A DNA stretch of 64,000 nt. Source: DASZHJ01 sp035517495 (GTDB taxonomy: Bacteria; Pseudomonadota; Alphaproteobacteria; ATCC43930; CGMCC-115725). This document shows, one piece after another, positions 27,097 through 35,263 of the stretch; the stretch's first letter is position 1; each line of letters opens with the position of its first letter. Location of the stretch: contig DATIYT010000131.1 in NCBI GenBank assembly GCA_035517495.1, forward strand, positions 1 through 64,000, read 5' to 3'. The translations under genes were made by a program, and so were the position numbers. The notes beneath the pieces are model-generated. The model worked only from the letters and a program-made list of their open reading frames with translations. It had not been told where the DNA came from and made no database searches.

Positions 27097-27723
27097 ATGG
27101 CGAATTTTCTCGATCCCGTCCGGCTCGGCGGCTCGCATGCCTTGCTGGTTCCCCTTGCGCACGAGCACCACGATGATTTGGCGGAAGCGGTGCGGGACGG
27201 CGAGCTCTGGAACCTCTGGTATACGATCGTGCCGAGCCCGCAGGACGTAGAGGCCGATATCGACCGCCGGCTCGCGCTGCAGGCCAAGGGCATGGCGCTG
27301 CCGTTCGCGGTGATCGCAACCGCCAGCGGGAAGGCCGTGGGCGTGACCAGCTATCTCAACATCGATGGGCAAAATCGGCGCGTTGAAATCGGCGGAACCT
27401 GGTATCGGTCGTCGTTGCAGCGCACGGCCCTCAACACGGAATGCAAGCTGTTGCTTCTAAGCCACGCCTTCGAAGCGAAGGACTGCATCGCGGTCGAGTT
27501 TCGCACTCACTTCATGAATCACCAGAGCCGCCGAGGCATCGAACGCCTCGGCGCCAAGCTTGACGGCATTCTGCGCAATCACATGATCATGGCCAATGGC
27601 ACGCTCCGCGACACCTGCGTCTACAGCATCGTCGCGACGGAGTGGCCAACCGTTAAGGCAAACCTGACCTGGCATCTCGCGAGGCCGCGTGCACTCCCTA
27701 CCGCTTCTCCTTCGGCACCTTGA
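27097..27723 (+). CDS. GNAT family N-acetyltransferase (RimJ/RimL-like)
   Basis: The protein is 208 aa. It begins PVRLGGSHALLVPLAHEHHD and carries FAVIATASGKAVGVTSYLNI and VEIGGTWYRSSLQRTALNTE. Then come HFMNHQSRRGIERLGAKLDG and DGILRNHMIMANGTLRDTCV. This is the usual order of strands and the acetyl-CoA helix in RimJ/RimL-type acetyltransferases, which modify N-termini or small amines. Its last 26 bp overlap the convergent amidohydrolase gene. It follows the binding proteins on the same strand with 63 bp between, so cotranscription is possible. Confidence 0.87.
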   Translation: MANFLDPVRLGGSHALLVPLAHEHHDDLAEAVRDGELWNLWYTIVPSPQDVEADIDRRLALQAKGMALPFAVIATASGKAVGVTSYLNIDGQNRRVEIGGTWYRSSLQRTALNTECKLLLLSHAFEAKDCIAVEFRTHFMNHQSRRGIERLGAKLDGILRNHMIMANGTLRDTCVYSIVATEWPTVKANLTWHLARPRALPTASPSAP

Positions 27724-28783
27724 TGCCCAGCAGCTTGGCGGCGTTGCCGCCAAGCAGCTTCGCCTTGTCGGTCCCTGAGAGGCGGAGGCGCTGCACGCTG
27801 CCGACGGGATCGGGATCGGCCATGTCGTAGGGATAGTCGCTGCCGAGCAGCACGTGATCGGGACCCCACTCCTTCACGAGATAGCCGAGCTGATGCTCGG
27901 TAAATACGATGGTGTCGAAGTAGAGCTTCTTCAGATAGCTGGTCGGGCGCTTTGAAATTTCCCGCCGGCAGTCGGAGCGCGCCCGGTGTGCGTGGTCCAT
28001 GCGCCCGGAATAGGCCGGCAGGAAGCCGCCGCCATGCGCCACCACCATCTTGAGCCGGGGATAGCGGTCGAGGACGCCGCCGAAGATCAGATGGCTCACC
28101 GCGACGGTGGATGCCAAGGGGTTGCCGATCACGTTGATGAAGTAATGGTTGGCGAGGCGCTCGCCGCTGGTGAAGCCGCTCGGATGCATGAAGACGACGA
28201 CGCCGAGCTCTTCCGCCTTGGCGAAGAACGGGCGGAAGCGCTCGCCGGAAAGCTCCTCGCCCCCTACGTCAGTACAAATCTCGACGCCGCGCATGCCCAG
28301 TTGCTTGACGGCGCGCTCAAGCTCCGCGACCGCAAGCTCGGGCGCTTGCAGCGGCACGGTGCAGAGACCGACGAAGCGATCGGGATGCCCCGCCACGACC
28401 TCGGCAAGATTGTCGTTGATGGTGCGCGCGACCTCGCGGCCGAGTCCGGGCTCGGTCCAGTAGTAGTACTGGCCGGGCGCGGTCGAAATTGCCTGGATGT
28501 CGATGCCGGCCTTGTCCATGTCCTTGAGGCGCTGCGGCAGCGAGGTGAGCTTGGTGCGGATCGTGATCGCCTGCTGGCGGTTCACTTCGCGCGTGGCCTC
28601 GTTGGCAAAGCGAGCCAGCGAATCGCGCATCGGGTCGGCAACAGGCTTCACCAGATCGTCCGCCGCGGGCGTGTGCACGTGACAATGGATGTCGACGGTC
28701 AGGCTCCGCGAGCGCCCGGCGCGGCGGCCTTTGGCCTTGATGCTGGCGTGGGCCGCGCGGGCCGGGCTGCAGGTGTAGAGCAT
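27698..28783 (-). CDS. Amidohydrolase family protein (ACMSD / gamma-resorcylate decarboxylase-like)
   Basis: The protein is 361 aa, from an ATG with GGAGGAATTGA ahead. The TIM-barrel metal motif HxH is H33 and H35 in VDIHCHVHTP. Later ligands are in VVFMHPSGF, VVAHGGGFLPAYSGRMDHA and LLGSDYPYDMADPDPVG. This set belongs to the aminocarboxymuconate-semialdehyde decarboxylase group, which does non-oxidative decarboxylation or hydration of aromatic-derived acids with zinc. It lies 31 bp downstream of the second coxL gene on the same strand, which supports joint breakdown of an aromatic or heterocyclic compound. Confidence 0.88.
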   Translation of the reverse strand: MLYTCSPARAAHASIKAKGRRAGRSRSLTVDIHCHVHTPAADDLVKPVADPMRDSLARFANEATREVNRQQAITIRTKLTSLPQRLKDMDKAGIDIQAISTAPGQYYYWTEPGLGREVARTINDNLAEVVAGHPDRFVGLCTVPLQAPELAVAELERAVKQLGMRGVEICTDVGGEELSGERFRPFFAKAEELGVVVFMHPSGFTSGERLANHYFINVIGNPLASTVAVSHLIFGGVLDRYPRLKMVVAHGGGFLPAYSGRMDHAHRARSDCRREISKRPTSYLKKLYFDTIVFTEHQLGYLVKEWGPDHVLLGSDYPYDMADPDPVGSVQRLRLSGTDKAKLLGGNAAKLLGIKVPKEKR

Positions 28784-28814
28784 TCAATTCCTCCGCAAGA
28801 TTTTTGAGCTGGGT

Positions 28815-31130
28815 TTAGGTAAGCGTTCGGCAAGCCCGCCAAACCTTGAGCGGCGTTGCCGGCATGTCGAGGCGCCGCCCGGCCTCGGTCGGGATCGCGT
28901 CCGCAATCGCGTTCATGACCGCGGCGAGCGCGCCCGTGGTGCCGGCCTCGCCCACGCCTTTGACGCCGAGTGGGTTGGTCCTGCACGGCACCGGGTGCGA
29001 CGCGAGCGCGAAGCTCGGCATGTCGTCGGCGCGCGGCATCGCATAATCCATGAAGGTGCCGGCAAGCAGCTGGCCACTGTCGCGTTCATAGTGGGCGTCT
29101 TCCATCAGCGCCTGGCCCACGCCCTGCGCCACCGCGCCGTGCATCTGTCCTTCCATCATCACGGGGTCCAACACCCGTCCGCAGTCATCCACCGCGGTGT
29201 ATTGCAGAAGGCGCACCACGCCGGTTTCGGGATCGATTTCGACTTCGGCGACGTGGCAGCCATTGGGAAAGGATTGCGGCACTTCCACGTTGGCGAGCGT
29301 GTCGAGGCTCTCGCCCAGCGCCTTCGCCTTGCCCGCCAGATCGAACAAACCGATGCGACGGTCGGTGCCGGCGATCTCGAACACGCCGCCCGCATAGCGG
29401 ATGTCGCTCTCGGCGGCTTCGAGGACCTGCGCCGCCATCTTGCGGGCTTTTTCCAGCATGATCTCGACAGCGCGCATCGTTGCGGTGCCCGAAGTCATGA
29501 CGCCGCGCGAGGCGACCGTGCCCATGCCGATGACGCCGAGCCGGGTGTCGCCTTGCTCAACCACGATGCGGTCGGCCGGGATTCCCAGCAGCTCGGCCGC
29601 GAGCGCTCGATAGAGCGTGCGATGACCTTGGCCGCTGGCACCCCCGGCCAGCGCCAGCGAAAGCGTGTCGCCTCCGGGGAAGCGCACCGCGGCGCTCTCT
29701 TGGGGTTGGCCGCCCGCGTGCTCGAGGAAACAGGAGATGCCGAGGCCGCGGCGCTTTCCGGCCGCTTCCGATTGCGAACGCCGCCGCGCGAACCCCGCCG
29801 TATCGGCGAGGTGCCGGGCCTCATCGAGCATGGCCGCGAATTCGCCGCCATCGATCACGGCGCCCAACGCGGTCCGGTAGGGAAAGCGGTCGGGCGGAAT
29901 GAAATTCCGCCGGCGCAATTCGATGCTGTCGATCCCCGTGACCCGCGCTGCCTCCTCGATCAGCCGTTCCATCGCATAATTCGCCTCGGGCCGGCCGGCG
30001 CCGCGATAGGGACCAATGGGCACGGTGTTGGTGAAGACGCAGCGGATGCGCGTTTCGATGCGCGGAATGTCGTACATGGTCGGCAGGCAGCGCGCAAAGT
30101 TCACCGTCGAGATGAAGGCGCCCTGCGAGCTCAGATAGCCGCCCATCGCCGCCAGCACGTCGACGCGCAGAGCCAGGAAGCGCCCGTTGCGGTCGATGGC
30201 CAACGTCATTTCCGTCACGGTATCGCGCGCCTGCATGTCGCTGAGGAAGGCCTCGGCGCGGGTCGAGCTCCAACGCACGGGCCGGCCTAGTCGGCGCGCC
30301 GCGACAATGATGGCGGCATACTCGGGATAAGAGGGCGACTTCATGCCGAAGCCGCCGCCGACGTCGCCGCTGACGACGCGGAGCTTCTCCCGCTCGACAC
30401 CGAGCACGCCGATCATCTGCCCCTGGAGCGCCGACACGCCCTGTGAGCCCGCATGCAATGTCACGACGCCACTGACGGGATCGACCGCGGCGGTGCCGCC
30501 GCGAGGCTCCATCGAGGCCACGATGATGCGCTGATTGATGACGCAGGCGCGTGCTATATGCGCCGCCTGCGCAAAGAGTGCATCGATGGCGCGTGCGTTG
30601 GCGCCGTCGGCATCGTCCGGGCCGCCCCAGTCGAGGGCGACGTTGCCGGGGGCCTCGGGCCAAAGCTGCGGCGCTCCGGGCGCGATGGCGTCGTGGAGAT
30701 CGATCACGGCCGGCAGAGGTTCGTATTCGACATCCACCAGTTCCGCCGCATCGAGCGCCGCCGCCTGAGTTTCGGCGACCACCAGCACCACGGCATCGCC
30801 GACGTGCTGCACGGAGCGATCCGCGAGCGCCGGACGGAAGGGGACGATGATCGGCTTGCCGTCACGCCCCTTCTGCGGCATCACGCGGGCGATGTTCTGA
30901 ATGCCGCCGGCCGCCATGTCGGCGCCGGTGAAGACGGCGAGCACGCCCGGTGCCTTGGATGCGGCCGTCGTGTCGATCTTGCGGATCAGCGCGCGCGCGT
31001 GGGGCGAGCGCACGAACACCGCGGCCGCGGTTTGCTCCTCGCGTGTGTCGGCATGAAAGCGGCCGTGTCCGGTCAGCAAGGCCTGATCTTCGACGCGGCC
31101 GTTCCAGGGTTGATGCGGTGGGGTGGTCAT
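28815..31130 (-). CDS. Molybdenum hydroxylase large subunit, second copy (xanthine dehydrogenase family)
   Basis: The protein is 771 aa from the ATG at 31130; GTG 31163, three bases after the vapC stop, is an alternative start adding 11 residues. It has NGRVEDQALLTGHGRFHADT, SGDVGGGFGMKSPSYPEYAA (cofactor loop), GPYRGAGRPEANYAMERLIE (substrate loop) and NPLGVKGVGEAGTTGALAAV with the catalytic glutamate. No small or medium subunit accompanies it, so it must borrow them, perhaps from 20935-22280, or be incomplete. It sits in a minus-strand unit after phd-vapC and before a decarboxylase-like amidohydrolase. Confidence 0.9.
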   Translation of the reverse strand: MTTPPHQPWNGRVEDQALLTGHGRFHADTREEQTAAAVFVRSPHARALIRKIDTTAASKAPGVLAVFTGADMAAGGIQNIARVMPQKGRDGKPIIVPFRPALADRSVQHVGDAVVLVVAETQAAALDAAELVDVEYEPLPAVIDLHDAIAPGAPQLWPEAPGNVALDWGGPDDADGANARAIDALFAQAAHIARACVINQRIIVASMEPRGGTAAVDPVSGVVTLHAGSQGVSALQGQMIGVLGVEREKLRVVSGDVGGGFGMKSPSYPEYAAIIVAARRLGRPVRWSSTRAEAFLSDMQARDTVTEMTLAIDRNGRFLALRVDVLAAMGGYLSSQGAFISTVNFARCLPTMYDIPRIETRIRCVFTNTVPIGPYRGAGRPEANYAMERLIEEAARVTGIDSIELRRRNFIPPDRFPYRTALGAVIDGGEFAAMLDEARHLADTAGFARRRSQSEAAGKRRGLGISCFLEHAGGQPQESAAVRFPGGDTLSLALAGGASGQGHRTLYRALAAELLGIPADRIVVEQGDTRLGVIGMGTVASRGVMTSGTATMRAVEIMLEKARKMAAQVLEAAESDIRYAGGVFEIAGTDRRIGLFDLAGKAKALGESLDTLANVEVPQSFPNGCHVAEVEIDPETGVVRLLQYTAVDDCGRVLDPVMMEGQMHGAVAQGVGQALMEDAHYERDSGQLLAGTFMDYAMPRADDMPSFALASHPVPCRTNPLGVKGVGEAGTTGALAAVMNAIADAIPTEAGRRLDMPATPLKVWRACRTLT

Positions 31131-31166
31131 GGTGGAGAAATTCTCTTCCGGAGTTGATGTCACTCT

Positions 31167-31553
31167 CTACCAGAGCCGCGCGACGCCGTAGTGGTCAAAA
31201 ATTTCGTCGCGCGAGATCAGGTGCAGTGACCCGTGAATTGACTGAGCGGCCAGCATGCGGTCCCAGGGATCCCGATGCGGCAAAGGCAAGCCGCCTGCGA
31301 CTTGGCAGTGCCGAAGGGAAATCGGTAATTCTCGAAATCCCTGCGAGACGAGCACCGCCGCCAAATCGGCCGCCAGGATGCCCGCTCCCGGCAATTTCCC
31401 GATCCGGTGTTTGGTGGCTATTTCCCAGGCCGAGGCAGCGCTGACGAAAACCTCGTTGGCTTCGTCACTGATCGCCGTCTTGGCGGAACTCGATAGCTCG
31501 GAACTGCCGGCGATCCACCAAATGAGCACATGTGTATCGAGTAGCAGCTGCAC
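31167..31553 (-). CDS. vapC: PIN-domain toxin, VapC family
   Basis: The protein is 128 aa. Acidic residues of the PIN nuclease are in LLLDTHVLIWW (Asp6), SAASAWEIATKHRIGKL (Glu near 43) and PHRDPWDRMLAAQS (Asp pair near 95-98). ISRDEIFDHYGVARLW ends the protein. These chelate Mg for RNA cleavage. The HVLIWW...SAASAWEIAxKxxIGKL pattern is the VapC type paired with Phd/YefM antitoxins. The antitoxin gene precedes it by 19 bp. Three bases after its stop is a possible GTG start for a molybdenum hydroxylase gene, so that enzyme may share its transcript. Confidence 0.92.
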   Translation of the reverse strand: MQLLLDTHVLIWWIAGSSELSSSAKTAISDEANEVFVSAASAWEIATKHRIGKLPGAGILAADLAAVLVSQGFRELPISLRHCQVAGGLPLPHRDPWDRMLAAQSIHGSLHLISRDEIFDHYGVARLW

Positions 31554-31572
31554 CGGACCTTATTCCCGGACC

Positions 31573-31806
31573 TTATTCCCAAGCTTTCAGTTCGTCCTCG
31601 GGGAGTGGCTCGAAAAATTCCGGTCCAATCCAGACCTTTCCTCGGAGCGCACCGAATTGCCGTTTTCCGGCCGATGCGATCGGGACCAGCTTGGCCACCG
31701 GCCTTCCATCCCGAGCAATTATTATGGTCTCGCCCGCCTCGACGCGCGCAAGTAGCTGAGACAGATGGGTTTTCGCATCGTGCGTATTGATAAATCCGTC
31801 GTCCAT
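31573..31806 (-). CDS. Phd/YefM-type antitoxin of the VapC module
   Basis: The protein is 77 aa, with GGAGGAGG ahead of its ATG. The sequence FINTHDAKTHLSQLLARVEA and GETIIIARDGRPVAKLVPIA is the Phd/YefM DNA-binding fold. The C-terminal part (FFEPLPEDELKAWE) is the toxin-wrapping tail. It should dimerise on the palindromic operator just upstream and neutralise the VapC encoded 19 bp later. The length and order (antitoxin first) are standard. Confidence 0.92.
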   Translation of the reverse strand: MDDGFINTHDAKTHLSQLLARVEAGETIIIARDGRPVAKLVPIASAGKRQFGALRGKVWIGPEFFEPLPEDELKAWE

Positions 31807-31823
31807 ACCGCCCCTCCTCCAAC

Positions 31824-31858
31824 TTAGCTAACCTATTAGCTAATGCCTGCGGTGTCAA
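31824..31858 (-). promoter_or_regulatory. Promoter and double-palindrome operator of the phd-vapC module
   Basis: On the minus strand a consensus -35 box TTGACA (31853-31858) is followed 17 bp later by TAGGTT (31830-31835). The sequence TTAGCTAACCTATTAGCTAA at 31824-31843 consists of two perfect TTAGCTAA palindromes spaced 12 bp centre to centre. They cover the -10 box and lie just ahead of the antitoxin ribosome site. This is the arrangement expected for autorepression by a Phd-type antitoxin. Confidence 0.7.
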
Positions 31859-31954
31859 CAATCGCTATCGGTTGTATAACCTGTCCGCGAATTAGAGTTA
31901 GGGGAAGGCTGACGAGATTATCAGCACCGACTGCGAGCGTCCGATGCGCATGTA

Positions 31955-32674
31955 CTAATAAATCCCCAGGTGCTGATGCAGGTCGATGCGGCTGCGTTTC
32001 AGTTGCTCGGCGGTGCCCTCGACTGCCACGCGGCCGCTGTTCAGGATCACGATATCGTCGGCCACGTCGAAGACCAGCTTGGCGTTCTGCTCCACCAGCA
32101 CGATCGCAAGCCCGCTCGCCTTGAGGCTGCGGATCGTCGCCATGACATCGGCGACGATCTGCGGTGCCAGGCCCTCGGAGGGCTCGTCCATCAGCAGCAC
32201 GCGCGGATTGGTCATGAGCGCGCGGCCGATCGCCAGCATCTGCTGCTCGCCGCCGGAGAGATATCCGGCGATCTGCTCTTTGCGCTCCCGCAGGCGCGGA
32301 AAGGTCTGGAACACTCTCTCGATCGTCCAAGCTGCTTCACCGGCACCGCGCGGTCGGCGGGCCGCGACGATCAGATTCTCGCGCACGCTGAGGCTCTTGA
32401 AGATGCGCCGTCCCTGCGGCACGAGCGCCACGCCCTCGGCCGCGATCAGCTCGGGCGGGCGACCTCCGACGGGGACGCCGAACACCTCGACCGCGCCTCG
32501 GCGCGGCGCGAGCAGGCCCATGGCGACGTTGAGCGAAGTGGTCTTGCCGGCGCCATTGCGGCCCAGGAGACCGAGCAGGCTCGCGTTGCGCAGGCGGAAC
32601 GACACGCCCTGCAGGACGTGGCTATCCCCGTAGAAGGCGTCGACGCCCACCAAGGCGAGCGCGTCATTCACCAA
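31955..32674 (-). CDS. livF: Branched-chain amino acid-type ABC transporter ATP-binding protein (LivF)
   Basis: The protein is 239 aa. Walker A is LLGRNGAGKTTSLN (near 37-50), the signature is YLSGGEQQMLAIGRALM, and Walker B is PRVLLMDEPSEGLAPQ. The VFGVPVGGRPPELIAAEGVA and EGTAEQLKRSRIDLHQHLGI segments are typical of LivF. It powers import through LivHM. The order on this strand is binding protein, livH, livM, livG, livF. It overlaps livG by 11 bp. Confidence 0.93.
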   Translation of the reverse strand: MVNDALALVGVDAFYGDSHVLQGVSFRLRNASLLGLLGRNGAGKTTSLNVAMGLLAPRRGAVEVFGVPVGGRPPELIAAEGVALVPQGRRIFKSLSVRENLIVAARRPRGAGEAAWTIERVFQTFPRLRERKEQIAGYLSGGEQQMLAIGRALMTNPRVLLMDEPSEGLAPQIVADVMATIRSLKASGLAIVLVEQNAKLVFDVADDIVILNSGRVAVEGTAEQLKRSRIDLHQHLGIY

Positions 32675-33401
32675 GATAGACCTCCCGGGTGCGCTTATCG
32701 TTCACCACTTCGCTGCGCGTTCCCTCGACGATTACCTCGCCGAAGTGCAGGAGCGTGATGCGCTCGGCAAAGTCGAGCGCCACGTCCATGTCGTGCTCGA
32801 TCATGACGATGGTGACATCGCGCGGGATGCTCGCCAGCAGCTTCTGAACCTCGCGCCGCTCCTCGAGGGAGAGACCGGCGAAGGGTTCGTCCAGCAGCAG
32901 CAATTTTGGCGACTGTGCCAGCGCCATCGCGATCTCGACGCGCCGCCGCTCGCCGTAGGATGTTTCCGCCAAGGGGCGGTTGCCGAGATGATCGAGCCCG
33001 ACACGCGCGAGCGCTCGCTCGGCGGACTCGCGAAGCGCCGCCTGGCTCCGCAGCGGCAGCAACGGGTTCCAGCGCAGCGGGGACAATCCGAGCAGCGCCA
33101 GGGTCACGTTGTGGAGCAGCGTATCGCGCGGGAACAGCGTGATGATCTGATAGGTGCGCGCGAGCCCCAGGTGAGTCCGCCGCCACGCCGCCATGCCCGT
33201 GATCTCGCGCTCGAACAGGCGGATTGCGCCGGCGTCGGCCCTGATCTCGCCGGTGATGAGATTGAAGAGCGTGGTCTTGCCGGCGCCGTTCGGGCCGATG
33301 ATGAGGCGCCGCTCGCCGGCCGGGACTTCGAAATTGATGCCGCGCGTCACCCTGAGGCCGCCGAACGACTTGTCGAGGGCTTTGAGTTCGAGCGCGATCA
33401 C
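32664..33401 (-). CDS. livG: Branched-chain amino acid-type ABC transporter ATP-binding protein (LivG)
   Basis: The protein is 245 aa with a GTG start whose first bases overlap the livM stop. Walker A is LIIGPNGAGKTTLFNLITGE, the signature segment ETSYGERRRVEIAMALAQSP, and Walker B KLLLLDEPFAGLS. The LivG-specific LARTYQIITLFPRDTLLHNV insert is present. Note the signature reads SYGER where SGGQQ or SYGEQ is usual, a tolerated variant in this family. It forms a heterodimeric ATPase with LivF. Confidence 0.92.
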   Translation of the reverse strand: MIALELKALDKSFGGLRVTRGINFEVPAGERRLIIGPNGAGKTTLFNLITGEIRADAGAIRLFEREITGMAAWRRTHLGLARTYQIITLFPRDTLLHNVTLALLGLSPLRWNPLLPLRSQAALRESAERALARVGLDHLGNRPLAETSYGERRRVEIAMALAQSPKLLLLDEPFAGLSLEERREVQKLLASIPRDVTIVMIEHDMDVALDFAERITLLHFGEVIVEGTRSEVVNDKRTREVYLGE

Positions 33402-34381
33402 GGCGCGGGCTCCTTGGCGGCGGCCGGTGCCGGCGGGGGGCGGCCGATCTGCCCGAAGGCCCAACGCCAGAGCCGAGTTGAGCCCGGCACCAGCCCCTCG
33501 GGCATGAAGATGATGATGGCGACGAAGATCGCTCCGAGCACCAGGTTCCAGCGCTCGATATAAGCGCTCGCGACATTCTTCATCACGACGACCAGCGCGG
33601 CCCCTGCGACCGGACCCAGCAGCGTTCCGGTGCCGCCCGAAATCACCATTAGCAGCGCTTCGGCGGAGGCCGGAAGCGCCATCATCTGGGGGCTCACGAA
33701 TTGCTGGTAGTAGCAATAGAGGAGGCCGGAGACCCCGCTCCAAAAGCCCGAGAACAGAAAGGCGAGGAAGCGGATGAGCCAGACGTTGAATCCGAGCGCG
33801 GCCATCCGCCGTGCCTGGTCGCGCGCGCCGCGCAGGCTGGTGCCCAAGGGCGAGCGCACGAACAGCGTCATGCTCGCAATCGCCATCAGGAACACGATCA
33901 ACGTGAAATAATAGAAGCCGGTGGCGGAAGCGAGCGAGAGACCGAAGGGCATGGGCCGCGCCGGGACCGAGATGCCGTTGTCGCCGTCGGTGAGGCTGAT
34001 CCAGCGATAGGCGGTGCCCCAGAGGATCTGCCCGAGCGACAGCGTGATCATGAGGAATCCGATCCCGGTGGCGCGCAGCGAGAGCACGGCATAGATCGCG
34101 GAGACCGCCAGCGTCAGCACCAGCGCCACGGCGGCGCTTTCGAGCTGGCCCGCGCCTCGGCTCAGCAGCCAAGCCACGGCGTAGGCGGCAACCCCCAGCA
34201 GCCCCGCATGTCCAAGCGAGACGAGGCCGCCATAGCCCACGAGGACGTTGAGGCTGAGCGCCAGGATCGCGTAAATCAGAATCTGGCTCACAATATTGAC
34301 GTAGAAGCCGTTCGCGACCCAGAGCGGGACTGTCGCCAGCAGCAACAGTGCCGCGAGCGCCGCGGCGCCGCGCGCGATCAT
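33398..34381 (-). CDS. livM: Branched-chain amino acid-type ABC transporter permease (LivM)
   Basis: The protein is 327 aa with eight or nine hydrophobic helices. It carries the LivM signatures ILALSLNVLVGYGGLVSLGH and AGLLGVAAYAVAWLL near the N-terminus. The cytoplasmic coupling segment is RSPLGTSLRGARDQARRMAA, then LGFNVWLIRFLAFLFSGFWS. The end FMPEGLVPGSTRLWRW is also typical. The gene overlaps livH and livG by four bases each, so the transporter proteins are made in step. Confidence 0.92.
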   Translation of the reverse strand: MIARGAAALAALLLLATVPLWVANGFYVNIVSQILIYAILALSLNVLVGYGGLVSLGHAGLLGVAAYAVAWLLSRGAGQLESAAVALVLTLAVSAIYAVLSLRATGIGFLMITLSLGQILWGTAYRWISLTDGDNGISVPARPMPFGLSLASATGFYYFTLIVFLMAIASMTLFVRSPLGTSLRGARDQARRMAALGFNVWLIRFLAFLFSGFWSGVSGLLYCYYQQFVSPQMMALPASAEALLMVISGGTGTLLGPVAGAALVVVMKNVASAYIERWNLVLGAIFVAIIIFMPEGLVPGSTRLWRWAFGQIGRPPPAPAAAKEPAP

Positions 34382-35238
34382 GGCGCATGCCGTCCGAACA
34401 GGCCCTGCGGGCGGATCACCAGCACCGCCAGCATCGGCAAGAACAGGATCACATAGGCGAGCTCGGGAAAGAGCGCCGGGCCGAAATTGTAGAGAAAGCC
34501 CACGATGAAGCTGCCGACCAGCGCGCCGAGCAGGCTGCCGGTGCCGCCGAGGATCACCACGATGAGCGCAAGCGGCAGCATGTCGATGTCGAGGCCGGGA
34601 TAGACCGAGAGGATCGGCCCGCCCATCACGCCCGCAAACCCCGCGAGCCCCGCGCCAAGCGCGAACACCAACGTGAAGAGGCGCGAGACGCGGATTCCCA
34701 TGACGCGCGCGATTTCCGCGTCATCGACGCCCGCACGGATCATCGCGCCCAGGCGCGTGCGGTCGAGCAGCAGCCAGAGCGCCGCCGCCACCACGGCCGC
34801 CACCAGCACCACGGCGAGGCGGAACTTCGGAAACACCACGATGCCGATCGGCAGAAAACCCCGAAGCTCGGGCGGCTGCTCGATCGGGATCGGATCGCCT
34901 TTCCAGATCATGAGACAGAGATCGGCGACGATGAAGGAGAGGCCGAGGGTCAGTAGAACCTGCGCCAGTTCCCGCCCCGCGAGTTGGCGCAGCAGCAAGC
35001 GCTCGATCAGCGCGCCGATCGCCGCCATGAGCGCGCCGCTCGCGAGCGCCGCCACCCAGAAATTCAAGCCTTGCCCCAGGAAGAACACCCCGAAATAAGC
35101 GCCCAGCATGAAGAACGAGCCGTGCGTCAGGTTCGGAATGCGCATCAGCCCGAAGATCAGCGAGAAGCCCGCCGACAACAGGAAAAGCAGGCCGCCGAGC
35201 GCGATGCTGTTGACCGCGAGCGTGATCCAGAGCGTCAT
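34378..35238 (-). CDS. livH: Branched-chain amino acid-type ABC transporter permease (LivH)
   Basis: The protein is 286 aa, polytopic. Signatures are LLFLLSAGFSLIFGLMRIPN followed by LTHGSFFMLGAY near residues 15-47, the coupling helix GAMIRAGVDDAEIARVMGIR, and VVILGGTGSLLGALVGSFIV. PQGLFGRHAP ends the protein. It pairs with LivM to form the channel. The gene follows the binding protein gene at 35264 by 25 bp on the same strand. Confidence 0.92.
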   Translation of the reverse strand: MTLWITLAVNSIALGGLLFLLSAGFSLIFGLMRIPNLTHGSFFMLGAYFGVFFLGQGLNFWVAALASGALMAAIGALIERLLLRQLAGRELAQVLLTLGLSFIVADLCLMIWKGDPIPIEQPPELRGFLPIGIVVFPKFRLAVVLVAAVVAAALWLLLDRTRLGAMIRAGVDDAEIARVMGIRVSRLFTLVFALGAGLAGFAGVMGGPILSVYPGLDIDMLPLALIVVILGGTGSLLGALVGSFIVGFLYNFGPALFPELAYVILFLPMLAVLVIRPQGLFGRHAP

Positions 35239-35263
35239 CGCGGCGTTCGGTTGCGGTCCAAGG

